Source of the DNA: Acholeplasmataceae bacterium UBA2284
GTDB lineage: Bacteria; Bacillota_I; Bacilli_A; Acholeplasmatales; Acholeplasmataceae
NCBI GenBank assembly: GCA_002345705.1
Contig: DDWO01000017.1
Coordinates: 17,943 to 58,520 of the forward strand
Reading direction: 5' to 3'
Length of the DNA: 40,578 nt
Under the pieces are notes generated by a model. The model made no database searches. It was not told the DNA's origin and saw only the letters and a list, made by a program, of their open reading frames with translations. This document shows positions 22,923-31,468 of this stretch, piece after piece. Position numbers and translations under genes: made by a program. Positions within the stretch are counted from its first letter, which is position 1. Each line of letters starts with the position of its first letter.

Positions 22923-24608
22923 TTAAGCCTTTAAATCAACGACGACTGGAATAACTAATGGCTTTCTTTGTGTCAATTCAAAGATCTTTGTGTTTAAATG
23001 ATCAATGACTGCTTGCTTTAAATTGAGTTCATTATATAATTTTTTGTTCAATTCAGCTTGAGCTATTTTTTTTGCTTCATTTGCTAAGGATTGTGTGATT
23101 TCTTCATTGCCCTTCATATAAATAAAGCCTCTAGAAATAATTGTCGGTTCATTCACTAGCTTTTTAGTAGTTGAATTAATCGATAAGATGACTGAAAATA
23201 ATCCTTCTTCAGAAAGAAGTTTTCTTTCCTTAATGACTGTACTACCGATATCACCAATACCAGTACCATCAATATAAACCTCGCCACTCGTTACTTTTCC
23301 TGCAAGTCTAATCGTATCACTTGTTAAAGCTGCGACATCTCCATTATCAAGAATTAAGATATTTTTATGATTGACGCCACAGTCAATCGCTAGCTCTCTA
23401 TGATGCTTTTGCATTCTATGCTCACCATGGATTGGAATAAACATTTTAGGCTTCACTAAGGATAACACTAATTTTAAGTCCTGTTGTGCTCCGTGCCCTG
23501 AAGTATGTGTATCTGCAAGTGGACCATGAGTTATAACATCTACATCAAGTCTAAATAATTTATTAATTGTACGATTTACACCCTCTTGATTTCCAGGAAT
23601 TGGAGAAGAAGAGAAGATTACAGTGTCCTTAGGCATAACCTTGACCTGACGATGTGAGCCATTAGCAATTCTTGAAAGTGCTGCTAAAGGTTCACCCTGT
23701 GAACCAGTAACAAGAATTGTTAATTCATGTGGCTTTAATCTATTGAATTGTTCATTGTTAACTATGGTATCCTTCGGAGCCTTAATATATCCAGTTTGCA
23801 TACCAATTTCGATTGCACGCTCCATGCTTCGACCAAATACAGCAACCTTTCTACCATTTAAGACAGAAGATTCAATAATTTGTTGAATACGGTACATATT
23901 CGAAGCAAACGTCGCAATAATGATTCTACCTGGCATTCTAGAAAATAATTCATTAATCGATTTGCCGATTTTACTATCTGATTGAATGAGTTCATCACGT
24001 TCTGCATTGGTTGAGTCACTCATCATACAAAGTACACCTTCACTACCGATAGCAGCAAGCTTATCAAATTCACAGCTAGGTCCTACTGGTGTAAAGTCGA
24101 TTTTAAAGTCTCCCGTATGAAATAAAATTCCCTGTGGAGTTCTAAAAACAAAACCAAACATATCAGGAATAGAGTGATTCATACGAATAAATGATAGCTC
24201 TACATTTTTAAACTGATATTTGTAATAGCTTTTATATTCTTCAATTTGAGGAGCTTTGATATCGGGATGCTCTAATAATTTATATTCAATAAAGTCAACA
24301 GCAATCCCTGCTGCATAAATTTTTGGAATATTAATCTTTTTAAGTAAGTAAGGTATACCACCAATGTGGTCCTCATGAGCATGCGTGATAAAAAGACCCA
24401 CGATACGATCTTGGTTTTCTACTAAATATGTATAATCAGGAATGACATAATCAATTCCAAGTAAGTGTTCATCAGGAAATAAAATACCTGCATCCACAAT
24501 AAAGATTTGATTTTCTATTTCATAGATGTATGTATTTTTTCCAACTTCTCCGAGTCCCCCTAGTGCAAAAATGCCGAGTTCACCGGTATTAAGTAACGGA
24601 TTTTTCAT
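22923..24608 (-). CDS. rnjA: Ribonuclease J
   Basis: The 561-residue metallo-beta-lactamase/beta-CASP ribonuclease has endonuclease and 5'-3' exonuclease activity central to mRNA decay and rRNA maturation in Bacillota. Metal ligands appear in Thr-His76-Ala-His78-Glu-Asp80-His81-Ile-Gly-Gly, a His in Met-Asn-His-Ser-Ile-Pro, and His-Thr-Gly-Asp-Phe-Lys. The beta-CASP part has Thr-Gly-Ser-Gln-Gly-Glu-Pro and Gly-His-Gly; later comes Pro-Ile-His-Gly-Glu-His-Arg. Length matches RnjA/RnjB (about 555). GGAGG lies eight bases before the ATG. Only one paralogue lies in this window, so the A/B designation is uncertain. Confidence 0.94.
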   Translation of the reverse strand: MKNPLLNTGELGIFALGGLGEVGKNTYIYEIENQIFIVDAGILFPDEHLLGIDYVIPDYTYLVENQDRIVGLFITHAHEDHIGGIPYLLKKINIPKIYAAGIAVDFIEYKLLEHPDIKAPQIEEYKSYYKYQFKNVELSFIRMNHSIPDMFGFVFRTPQGILFHTGDFKIDFTPVGPSCEFDKLAAIGSEGVLCMMSDSTNAERDELIQSDSKIGKSINELFSRMPGRIIIATFASNMYRIQQIIESSVLNGRKVAVFGRSMERAIEIGMQTGYIKAPKDTIVNNEQFNRLKPHELTILVTGSQGEPLAALSRIANGSHRQVKVMPKDTVIFSSSPIPGNQEGVNRTINKLFRLDVDVITHGPLADTHTSGHGAQQDLKLVLSLVKPKMFIPIHGEHRMQKHHRELAIDCGVNHKNILILDNGDVAALTSDTIRLAGKVTSGEVYIDGTGIGDIGSTVIKERKLLSEEGLFSVILSINSTTKKLVNEPTIISRGFIYMKGNEEITQSLANEAKKIAQAELNKKLYNELNLKQAVIDHLNTKIFELTQRKPLVIPVVVDLKA

Positions 24609-24686
24609 TGTTTAATCCTCCAGCAGCGAATATTTCATATCTATTGTATAATAAAACTTGGAAAAATGGTAGTGTAATACTTAATA

Positions 24687-24695
24687 TGCTATAAT
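24687..24695 (+). promoter_or_regulatory. Extended -10 promoter of the HAD gene
   Basis: TGCTATAAT, an extended consensus -10, lies 16 bases before the ATG. It is back to back with the rnjA promoter region. Confidence 0.6.
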
Positions 24696-24711
24696 ATTTT
24701 AGAGGTGGCAC

Positions 24712-25488
24712 ATGAAAACAATTATATTCTTTGATGTAGATAACACCTTGTATAATAATACACTTGGTGTCGTTCCAATTCAAACAATCAAGCTTCTAAA
24801 AGAATTATCCAATAAAAAAGATGTAATATTGGGGCTAGCAACAGGAAGAGGTTTAAAGAAACTAGAAATTATACAAGATCTATTATACCTATTCACATAT
24901 AAAGTTCTTATTAACGGGTCAGTCATCTTTAAAAATGATGAAATGATTTTTGAGCTACCTATCCAAAATGAAGATATTGATGAAGTGCTTGCTATTACCA
25001 AAGGTAATGATTTCAATGTTGGTATGGTAGGAATCTATGATGAAGCAGTCAATTACTGGGATGAAAGAGTTAGCTATGGCATGAAAGCACTGAGAGGCAT
25101 TTTTCCAAAGGTTGATGAAGAGTTTCATTTAAAGAATAAAGTTTATCAATTATGGCTTTTTGCAGATCGAGAAGAGAAGCTTTATGAGATTGCTAAGAAA
25201 ATGCCTAAATTTCAAATCTATCCATGGCACAAGGGTGGAGCAGACTTCATCTATCCATTTATGAATAAAGCATATGGGATTAAAAAAGCAATTGAGCATG
25301 AAGAAAATTTTCAACTGATTTGTGTCGGAGATGGTGCCAATGATATCCAAATGATTGAGATGGCTGATATCGGAATTGCTATGGACAACACTAGATTTGA
25401 TGAATTAAAAGAAAAAGCCGATCATATTGCTCCTCATATCAAGGAAGATCAGCTTTACGATTTTTTTAAGTCGATTGGTCTAATTTAG
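24712..25488 (+). CDS. HAD-superfamily hydrolase, Cof/IIB type
   Basis: The 258-residue protein has HAD motif I Asp8-Val-Asp10-Asn-Thr, motif II around Leu-Ala-Thr-Gly-Arg, a mid-protein C2B-type cap (about 85-180), and motifs III/IV as Lys-x-x-Gly-Ile-Lys-Lys-Ala then Cys-Val-Gly-Asp-Gly-Ala-Asn-Asp. This is a Cof-like sugar- or nucleotide-phosphatase; the exact substrate is not deducible. Its last 23 bases overlap the end of coaD on the opposite strand. Confidence 0.9.
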   Translation: MKTIIFFDVDNTLYNNTLGVVPIQTIKLLKELSNKKDVILGLATGRGLKKLEIIQDLLYLFTYKVLINGSVIFKNDEMIFELPIQNEDIDEVLAITKGNDFNVGMVGIYDEAVNYWDERVSYGMKALRGIFPKVDEEFHLKNKVYQLWLFADREEKLYEIAKKMPKFQIYPWHKGGADFIYPFMNKAYGIKKAIEHEENFQLICVGDGANDIQMIEMADIGIAMDNTRFDELKEKADHIAPHIKEDQLYDFFKSIGLI

Positions 25489-25963
25489 GACGTAGTTTAT
25501 CTTGTACATCCTTAATAATTTCTTTTGGAACATAGGGCGAAATATCCGCATGATGAATAATTAATTCCTTAATTGCAGAAGATGATACGAAATGGTTTCT
25601 AGAGGATGGAAATAAAATAATGGTTTCAATATTTCTATTTAGGTTTCTATTGAATTGATACAATGCATATTCATTCTCATAATCTGGAATGTTTCTAAGT
25701 CCACGGATCATTAAATCAATATCATTTTTTTGGGCATAACGCACTACAAGATCAGTCGTCGATGTTACAATAATATTAGGAATATCACCTGTCACTCGTA
25801 AGATCATTTCGATACGCTCTTCAGTACTAAATGTTGGTATCTTCTTGTAGTTATCTGCAACTACAACATGAAGCTCATCAACAAAACGTGATGCGCGTTT
25901 GATAATATCTAAGTGTCCAATAGTCAGAGGATCAAATGTTCCAGGATACACAGCTTTTTTCAT
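25466..25963 (-). CDS. coaD: Phosphopantetheine adenylyltransferase
   Basis: The 165-residue enzyme transfers AMP to 4'-phosphopantetheine in coenzyme A synthesis. It shows Tyr-Pro-Gly-Thr-Phe-Asp-Pro-x-Thr-x-Gly-His-x-Asp (residues 6-19, the nucleotidyltransferase TxGH motif), Arg-Gly-Leu-Arg (88-91) and a Ser-Ser-Ser-Ala-Ile-Lys-Glu segment (about 127-133) corresponding to the usual ISSTxxR/KE motif. Length is normal. GAGGT precedes the ATG. Its 3' end overlaps the convergent HAD gene. Confidence 0.96.
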   Translation of the reverse strand: MKKAVYPGTFDPLTIGHLDIIKRASRFVDELHVVVADNYKKIPTFSTEERIEMILRVTGDIPNIIVTSTTDLVVRYAQKNDIDLMIRGLRNIPDYENEYALYQFNRNLNRNIETIILFPSSRNHFVSSSAIKELIIHHADISPYVPKEIIKDVQDKLRPKLDQST

Positions 25964-25985
25964 AGTTTTACCTCATTTCATATTT

Positions 25986-25994
25986 AGTATAACA
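25986..25994 (-). promoter_or_regulatory. Extended -10 promoter of coaD
   Basis: On the minus strand, TGTTATACT lies 22 bases before the ATG; no clear -35. Confidence 0.5.
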
Positions 25995-26032
25995 TTAAAA
26001 TATAAAAATAAATCACAAAGGAGTATTAAAAA

Positions 26033-26425
26033 ATGAACGTTTATCGCAAAAGTCTTGTTATTCAATTATTACTGTTTATCGTGTTCTTTATTATGGGTGC
26101 AAACCTAATCGTTGGGGCATACCTAGGTGCAACCATGGGATGGATTAATTATGTCTTACTTGGTGTCTTAATTGCGTTTGCAGTTTTCGGTTTTGTTCTT
26201 TACAAAAAGGAAGATCCAAGAATTGTTGTAATGACTCCAAAGGAAATGAATTTAATTAAGTATTTACTTTATGGCTATTTCTTTGTCTATATCGTACACA
26301 TGATTCTACCTTCAATCGTTACTACGGTAGATCAAAAAATGCTAAGCTTAGTTGTTGGTGTTATCTTAATGGGAATTGCTACATATGGCGTTACCATGCA
26401 ATTAAGATTACTTAAGCAAAAATAA
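26033..26425 (+). CDS. Small four-segment membrane protein, unknown
   Basis: The 130-residue protein has about four membrane segments (near 8-30, 36-56, 74-94 and 103-123). A Lys-Lys-Glu-Asp-Pro-Arg loop follows the second. It starts at a clear AAAGGAG site eight bases before the ATG. I recognise no family. It is divergent from coaD and ends at its own terminator. Confidence 0.7.
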   Translation: MNVYRKSLVIQLLLFIVFFIMGANLIVGAYLGATMGWINYVLLGVLIAFAVFGFVLYKKEDPRIVVMTPKEMNLIKYLLYGYFFVYIVHMILPSIVTTVDQKMLSLVVGVILMGIATYGVTMQLRLLKQK

Positions 26426-26431
26426 TCAATT

Positions 26432-26453
26432 AGGATGCGACTTGCATCCTTTT
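26432..26453 (+). terminator. Intrinsic terminator of the 26033 gene
   Basis: Stem AGGATGC/GCATCCT (26432-26438 with 26444-26450), loop GACTT, T-rich tail. Confidence 0.85.
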
Positions 26454-26462
26454 CTTTTAAAT

Positions 26463-26471
26463 TGGTATAAT
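26463..26471 (+). promoter_or_regulatory. Extended -10 promoter of the aldo/keto reductase
   Basis: TGGTATAAT, an extended consensus -10, 21 bases before the ATG and just after the preceding terminator. Confidence 0.65.
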
Positions 26472-26492
26472 AAAGTATAGGAGGATTGAAAT

Positions 26493-27323
26493 ATGAAAAC
26501 ATTAACAGATACTTACAAATTGCATAATGGCGTATTAATGCCAAAGATTGGATTTGGAACATGGCAGGTTCCAAGTGGGGATATCGCCTACGAATCCGTG
26601 GCAATGGCTCTTAAAAATGGATATCGACACATTGACACAGCTGCTGCATACAGAAATGAAGCATCCGTGGGTCAAGCAATTCGTGACTCAAAGATACCAA
26701 GAGAAGAAATCTTTGTAACAAGTAAGCTTCAGTCACACATTAAGAGCTATGATGAAACATTAAAGGCATTTGATCAAACAATGATTGAACTAGGTCTAGA
26801 TTATCTTGATCTATACTTAATTCATGCACCATGGCCATGGAATGAGATTGGTAAGGATTGCAGAGAAGGTAACATTCAGGCATACAAGGCAATGGAAAAG
26901 ATTTATAAGAGTGGAAGAGTGAAGGCAATTGGAGTATCCAATTTTGATGTGAAGGATTTAAAGAATATTATGGACAATTGCGAAATTGTTCCTCATGCAA
27001 ATCAGATCGCATTCTTTATTGGCAACAATCAAGCTGAAACAGATAAATTCTGCAAAGAACACAATATTTTAGTTGAAGCATACTCACCACTAGCGATTGG
27101 CTATGCATTATCCAATGAACATATCATTAAGATGGCTGAAAAATATCAAAAAACTCCTGCTCAAATATGTATTCGTTACTGTATTGAAAAGGGGACAGCA
27201 CCACTTCCTAAATCAACAAAGGAACATCGTATCATAGAAAACTCACAAGTAGATTTCAAGATGGATAAAAAGGATATTGAATTCCTTGATACCATCAAAG
27301 ATGATCCAAGAAAGTGGAATTAA
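26493..27323 (+). CDS. Aldo/keto reductase
   Basis: The 276-residue (beta/alpha)8-barrel oxidoreductase uses NAD(P)H to reduce carbonyls. The catalytic tetrad is intact: Asp48 and Tyr53 in His-Ile-Asp-Thr-Ala-Ala-Ala-Tyr, Lys78 in Thr-Ser-Lys, and His111 in Leu-Ile-His. Further family marks are Gly-Val-Ser-Asn-Phe and Leu-Pro-Lys-Ser-Thr near the coenzyme phosphate site. It resembles the 2,5-diketogluconate reductase/methylglyoxal reductase branch; the natural substrate is unknown. AGGAGG precedes the ATG. Confidence 0.94.
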   Translation: MKTLTDTYKLHNGVLMPKIGFGTWQVPSGDIAYESVAMALKNGYRHIDTAAAYRNEASVGQAIRDSKIPREEIFVTSKLQSHIKSYDETLKAFDQTMIELGLDYLDLYLIHAPWPWNEIGKDCREGNIQAYKAMEKIYKSGRVKAIGVSNFDVKDLKNIMDNCEIVPHANQIAFFIGNNQAETDKFCKEHNILVEAYSPLAIGYALSNEHIIKMAEKYQKTPAQICIRYCIEKGTAPLPKSTKEHRIIENSQVDFKMDKKDIEFLDTIKDDPRKWN

Positions 27324-27338
27324 TTAAGTAATTATAAG

Positions 27339-27372
27339 AAAAGGATGAAATCAATCATGATTCATCCTTTTT
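27339..27372. terminator. Terminator between aldo/keto reductase and YfcC genes
   Basis: A 10-bp stem (27340-27349 with 27361-27370) has an 11-base loop and a five-T tail on the plus strand; the other side is A-rich and may serve the minus-strand operon. Confidence 0.8.
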
Positions 27373-27389
27373 GTTTTCCTCTGATTTAC

Positions 27390-28823
27390 TTAATACCCAA
27401 TCCAAACTGCAATTACAAGGAAGATAACGGTGAGTAGTAGTGTAATGAATTGTAATTTATAGGTGAATTTAAACCATTTTTGATAGCTTACGCCAGCAAT
27501 CGATAATCCAATTAAAAGAACACCATTGGTCGGGAATATTACATTGGTATAGCCATCACCAAAGACAAATGCTAAAATTGCAAGCTCCTTGCTAATCCCA
27601 ATTAAGGATACTAAAGGAAGTAGTAATGGCATAATGAGAAACGCCTTAGCTGATGCTGAACCAATAAAAAACTGAATAATAAGAACTAATAGATAGATAA
27701 ATAGGATTCCAACAATTGCTGATCTTCCATTTAATAGAGTGGCTAGATAATAAAGTATCGTATCCATAATCATCGCTTCAGTAATAATATGCTTCACACT
27801 GACTGCCAGCATAATTAACACAAATGCTGGAGCAACACTAATCATTCCACTTAAAAATGTCTTTGCAGTAAACTTAATGCTCTTTGAAACAATGATTCCA
27901 GCAATAAATCCACCAAATAAGAAGATAATTGCCATAATTGGAATTGATGGTATCGATAAATCAAAGAAAAGCTCTGCTAGACCTGCGCCAATGATTCCAA
28001 CAAATAAGATTGCAAACATCCACATAAATGATTTAAATACAGTTTTTTCATTGGAGAATGGAAGACTTTGGTTCAAATCGAATTCCTTGGATTTTGTTAA
28101 ATCACTATCATAGGTCATTGAACTTGAAGGATTTTTCTCTATCTTTTTAGCATATCTTACTAAAAAGGTTGATAGGAGTAAATACATGATGACAAATATG
28201 AAGATTCTATAAAGTGCACCACTTAAAATATTCGTATTTGCGAGCGTAGATGCAATACCTATTGAGAATGGGTTAGTGACTGCAGATGCGAAACCAAATC
28301 CAGCAGCAAGCAAGCACATCCCAATTCCGGTTAAGGTATCCCAACCCATCGATAGAGATAAAATAATCAAAATAGGAAGAAGTGCCATGGATTCCTCAAA
28401 GATTCCGAAAAAGGCACCAAACATCATAAATATTAGGGTAACCATGCGTAGCAGCAAATACTTATTATCCTTAAATCTTTCGATAAGCTTCTTAATAACG
28501 ATGATAATTCCACCGGTTTTATCCATAACAGCGAATGTTCCACCTAGAATGATTAAAAATAAACCAATGACGATTATGTTTAATGCATCTGGTCCCCATA
28601 AAACCTCAAAAGGTGCAGTAAACCATCTCCAGATAGGATAATTGACATTATCTAGCCATGCAAAGCTATTTGGTATCACATTACCATCTATATCTCTTAA
28701 ATACGCTCCTGAGGGAATAAATAGTGTCATGATTCCAGCAATAACGATAAGACCAAGTAAAATGTATACGACACTTAGAAAAGCTTTTTTACTAATATGA
28801 AGCACATTAGGTTGTTCAGTCAT
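27390..28823 (-). CDS. YfcC-family carboxylate/amino acid carrier
   Basis: The 477-residue membrane protein has about 11-12 membrane segments and a charged cytosolic loop around residues 230-265. Marks of the YfcC/ion-transporter superfamily are an N-terminal segment ending Phe-Ile-Pro-Ser-Gly, Gly-Gly-Thr-Phe-Ala-Val-Met-x-Lys-Thr-Gly-Gly, a re-entrant-type Phe-Phe-Gly-Ile-Phe-Glu-Glu, Thr-Asn-Pro-Phe, and a second-half Ser-Ala-Ser-Ala-Lys-Ala and Phe-Pro-Thr-Asn-Gly. Family members move C4-dicarboxylates, basic amino acids or short acids. AGAGGT precedes the ATG. It begins 19 bases after the adenylate-forming gene, so all three minus-strand genes here look like one operon. Confidence 0.88.
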   Translation of the reverse strand: MTEQPNVLHISKKAFLSVVYILLGLIVIAGIMTLFIPSGAYLRDIDGNVIPNSFAWLDNVNYPIWRWFTAPFEVLWGPDALNIIVIGLFLIILGGTFAVMDKTGGIIIVIKKLIERFKDNKYLLLRMVTLIFMMFGAFFGIFEESMALLPILIILSLSMGWDTLTGIGMCLLAAGFGFASAVTNPFSIGIASTLANTNILSGALYRIFIFVIMYLLLSTFLVRYAKKIEKNPSSSMTYDSDLTKSKEFDLNQSLPFSNEKTVFKSFMWMFAILFVGIIGAGLAELFFDLSIPSIPIMAIIFLFGGFIAGIIVSKSIKFTAKTFLSGMISVAPAFVLIMLAVSVKHIITEAMIMDTILYYLATLLNGRSAIVGILFIYLLVLIIQFFIGSASAKAFLIMPLLLPLVSLIGISKELAILAFVFGDGYTNVIFPTNGVLLIGLSIAGVSYQKWFKFTYKLQFITLLLTVIFLVIAVWIGY

Positions 28824-28842
28824 TAAAATACCTCTTTTCTAT

Positions 28843-30159
28843 TTACAAAGTTTCAGTGATAAATCGTTTAAACTTATTTTTGTCCTTAGGTAATTCAATT
28901 TTTACAATTTGAATCGTTATCTCTGCCTTTAAATCTAGCTTCTTTAACTCATTATCAATTCTAGACTCTAAAATTTGAGTTGGAAAGTCTAGTGGAGTAT
29001 CAACTGATATTAGTATTTGACCAACTTGGGGTTGATAGACCTGGAATTCTCTAATCAGATCACTTTCAGTAATAATCCACCTTGCAAATAGATCAGGGAA
29101 TACATATTTCTTTTCATGATTTGAATTATGAAAGTAGAGTAAGTCATCTCTTCTACCAATAATTCTTTCGATAGTTCTAAAGTTTGATCCACAGCTACAG
29201 GGCTCATCTAAAACAATCATGTCATTCATTTCATAGCGTATAAGAGGCTGTGCATAGTTGATTAAGTTTGTAATAATCATTTGATGACCTACTACATGAG
29301 GTTTTTTGATTTCCTGATGATTTTCATCATAGAGCTCAACAAATACTAAATCCTCATTAATATGAAGCTTTCCATGCTTACAGGCAGATGCCATTTGTCC
29401 CTCAGATGCCTGATAGATTTCAATCACTTTTGTTTGAAAGGTATCCTCAAATAATTTCTTATCCTCAACAGTGAGTACTTCAGCATAGGTAACTATTTTT
29501 TTGAGCTTTACTTTTAAATCTGTTTTTAGTGGGACTAGAAAACGTATTAAAGATGGTGGAGCCATTAAGATATTGACCTTTTTTTCATTCATCGTCTCAA
29601 TAATCAAGGATGGATTCGTCATGGTTGATAAGTAGTTTAATTTAATAAGCGGTGCGTTGATATCATTGAAGCCTTGAGAGAATACACGCAAGCAAAATAA
29701 TATTCTCATTGGTAAATCGAATATCGATAAACCGCTTCTAGCTAAAAAAACTGCTGGAAGTCTTTTCGTCATTTTCTTAGGTGTAATATAGATTCCTTTA
29801 TTTCCAGAGGTTCCACTGGATAATCCAATGACATATCGATCTTGATAGTAGCCTAAATAATCCTTTTCGATCTCTTTTTTGATTGCATAGGCTAATACAT
29901 CATCTTTATCAATGCCACAGGTATTGAGCGAGCTAAAGTTTTCCATCATGCTCTCTTTATTGATCGTTGGAAGTTTTTTTATGTCTTCAAGGCTTTTAAA
30001 AGGCAAATTCTGATATTTTTCAGCATAAAACAAACTATTTCTTTTTGCATAGCTAATCACTTGTTTCAATGATTTAAGTTGCAGCTTAGTTATTTTTTCT
30101 TGACTAAATCTCTTTTGGTGTTTTTTTAAAAGTAAATAATCACGAATGGATTGAATCAT
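28843..30159 (-). CDS. Adenylate-forming enzyme, PaaK/CapK-like
   Basis: The 438-residue protein matches the phenylacetate-CoA ligase/CapK group of the acyl-adenylate family. It shows the phosphate loop Ser114-Ser-Gly-Thr-Ser-Gly-Asn-Lys-Gly122, a Tyr-Gln-Ala-Ser-Glu-Gly adenine-site motif, Arg-Tyr-Glu-x-x-Asp, Cys-x-Cys-Gly, and Gly-Arg-Arg-Asp-Asp, with a C-terminal Pro-Lys-x-Lys-x-Lys-Phe likely supplying the catalytic Lys. The enzyme is expected to activate a carboxylate as AMP ester, then perhaps thioester. The substrate is unknown. It overlaps the acyltransferase gene by 20 bases, strongly suggesting a shared pathway. AAGGGGGAA precedes the ATG. Confidence 0.85.
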   Translation of the reverse strand: MIQSIRDYLLLKKHQKRFSQEKITKLQLKSLKQVISYAKRNSLFYAEKYQNLPFKSLEDIKKLPTINKESMMENFSSLNTCGIDKDDVLAYAIKKEIEKDYLGYYQDRYVIGLSSGTSGNKGIYITPKKMTKRLPAVFLARSGLSIFDLPMRILFCLRVFSQGFNDINAPLIKLNYLSTMTNPSLIIETMNEKKVNILMAPPSLIRFLVPLKTDLKVKLKKIVTYAEVLTVEDKKLFEDTFQTKVIEIYQASEGQMASACKHGKLHINEDLVFVELYDENHQEIKKPHVVGHQMIITNLINYAQPLIRYEMNDMIVLDEPCSCGSNFRTIERIIGRRDDLLYFHNSNHEKKYVFPDLFARWIITESDLIREFQVYQPQVGQILISVDTPLDFPTQILESRIDNELKKLDLKAEITIQIVKIELPKDKNKFKRFITETL

Positions 30160-31369
30160 CTGGTTCCCCCTTTAATTTAAGGAGCTTAGAGCTAGATCCA
30201 AAACGGCTCAATAATGAGGAATGCATCCACTCAATACCGTATTTATATTGTTTCTTTTGCCAAAAGTAAAGGACAACTCCCCATAAAAGAGCTAGAAATA
30301 ATCCGTATAAAATAGCTCCAGGAATTCCAAGACTAAAATCAAAGAATAAATTGATGAACTTAAAAAGAAGTGCACTAACGACCGATTCAATGAAGAACAC
30401 TGTCAAACCAGCAACTCCAAATCTAGATAAAAAGATTGAAACTAAGTTTTTCTTTTTATCCTTACGGTCATAAACCTGATAGGCAAAAAGAATCATCATT
30501 GTGAATAATCCTATCTGAATAACCATTATAAAATACCATGTTGGATCAATTGCACGTTCTAGCATCGTTTCTGGAGCCAAAATATAGCCTATAACACCAA
30601 TTACAAGATAGCTTATAGAAACGATGAGCATTCTTTTTTTCATTGCTTTGAAATCGAGATGATAAATCATTACACCAATCCAAGCACCAAATAAAGCGAA
30701 GGCAAAGAATGGAAGAATAGGGTTGTTTTTAGCAACGAACCAATTTAGAAGTAGTAATAGTCCGTATTGATTATTATCAAGTGCTGTCAAGTATATATTA
30801 TATAAAGGAATTCTTACATAAGATAAAATCATGAAAATGGTGGAACCAATGAATAAATAATTCGTTATCTTAGGATTTTTTAGATGCTTTTTGATTAGCT
30901 TAAATAAAACCCCAAGTAAAATAACATTCATGCCAAGCATGACCAAACTATCGACATAGAGTATTCTAGTTAGGGTCAAAGCTTGAAAGCTTCCTTGATT
31001 GATTAGAGAAACGAATAAGCTTTCATCCATATCTCTAGTTTCAAATAATATAATCCCGGGACCTGTGAAGATAAAATATAAATACGCGATGACTAAAAGA
31101 AGTATTCCGCTCATTACCATGTGCTTCGTTCTATTTTCAGTAGGGTTATCCATATGATTTAGGTATGAAATCGTGTGAGATATACCTGAAACCATCGCGA
31201 ATAATCCAGCAAACATCAAAAGAAAACCAATTAAAGTAATGATTAAAGAGGGGTTATCTAAATCAATATCATAGATATCCTTATAAAAATAAAAGGCAGT
31301 ATGCAAAACAAGTACCATGAAGATACCTAAGCCCCTTAGAAAATCCAAACTGAAATAATGTTTTTTCAC
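30140..31369 (-). CDS. Membrane acyltransferase-like protein (acyltransferase 3/DUF1624 type)
   Basis: The 409-residue protein has about ten membrane segments. Its start has the Ser-Leu-Asp9-Phe-Leu-Arg12-Gly then His23 pattern seen in OafA/acyltransferase-3 and in heparan-alpha-glucosaminide acetyltransferase-like (DUF1624) proteins, where Arg and His act at the acyl-transfer site. Such enzymes carry acyl groups across the membrane onto sugars, lipids or wall polymers. The C-terminal tail (about 370-409) is soluble and basic. The start codon is GTG, fixed by GGAGGA seven bases upstream. It overlaps the adenylate-forming enzyme gene, suggesting that the latter makes the acyl donor. Confidence 0.75.
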   Translation of the reverse strand: MKKHYFSLDFLRGLGIFMVLVLHTAFYFYKDIYDIDLDNPSLIITLIGFLLMFAGLFAMVSGISHTISYLNHMDNPTENRTKHMVMSGILLLVIAYLYFIFTGPGIILFETRDMDESLFVSLINQGSFQALTLTRILYVDSLVMLGMNVILLGVLFKLIKKHLKNPKITNYLFIGSTIFMILSYVRIPLYNIYLTALDNNQYGLLLLLNWFVAKNNPILPFFAFALFGAWIGVMIYHLDFKAMKKRMLIVSISYLVIGVIGYILAPETMLERAIDPTWYFIMVIQIGLFTMMILFAYQVYDRKDKKKNLVSIFLSRFGVAGLTVFFIESVVSALLFKFINLFFDFSLGIPGAILYGLFLALLWGVVLYFWQKKQYKYGIEWMHSSLLSRFGSSSKLLKLKGEPDDSIHS

Positions 31370-31431
31370 TGAATTATCCTCCGAAATGTGTGTTTATTTT
31401 AAATATATCATAATAATTAAACTTTGAATAT

Positions 31432-31458
31432 AAAAAACCGATACGCTTTTGTATCGGT
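31432..31458 (-). terminator. Terminator of the zinc uptake operon
   Basis: On the minus strand, an 8-bp stem ACCGATAC/GTATCGGT (31451-31458 with 31437-31444) has a 6-base loop and ends in six T residues. Confidence 0.88.
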
Positions 31459-31468
31459 CTTATCTTAA

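Noticed and set aside
24589..24783. Minus-strand open frame of 64 codons between rnjA and the HAD gene
   Set aside because: It overlaps the rnjA ribosome site and start and the HAD promoter on the other strand; it has no family resemblance and would displace clear signals.
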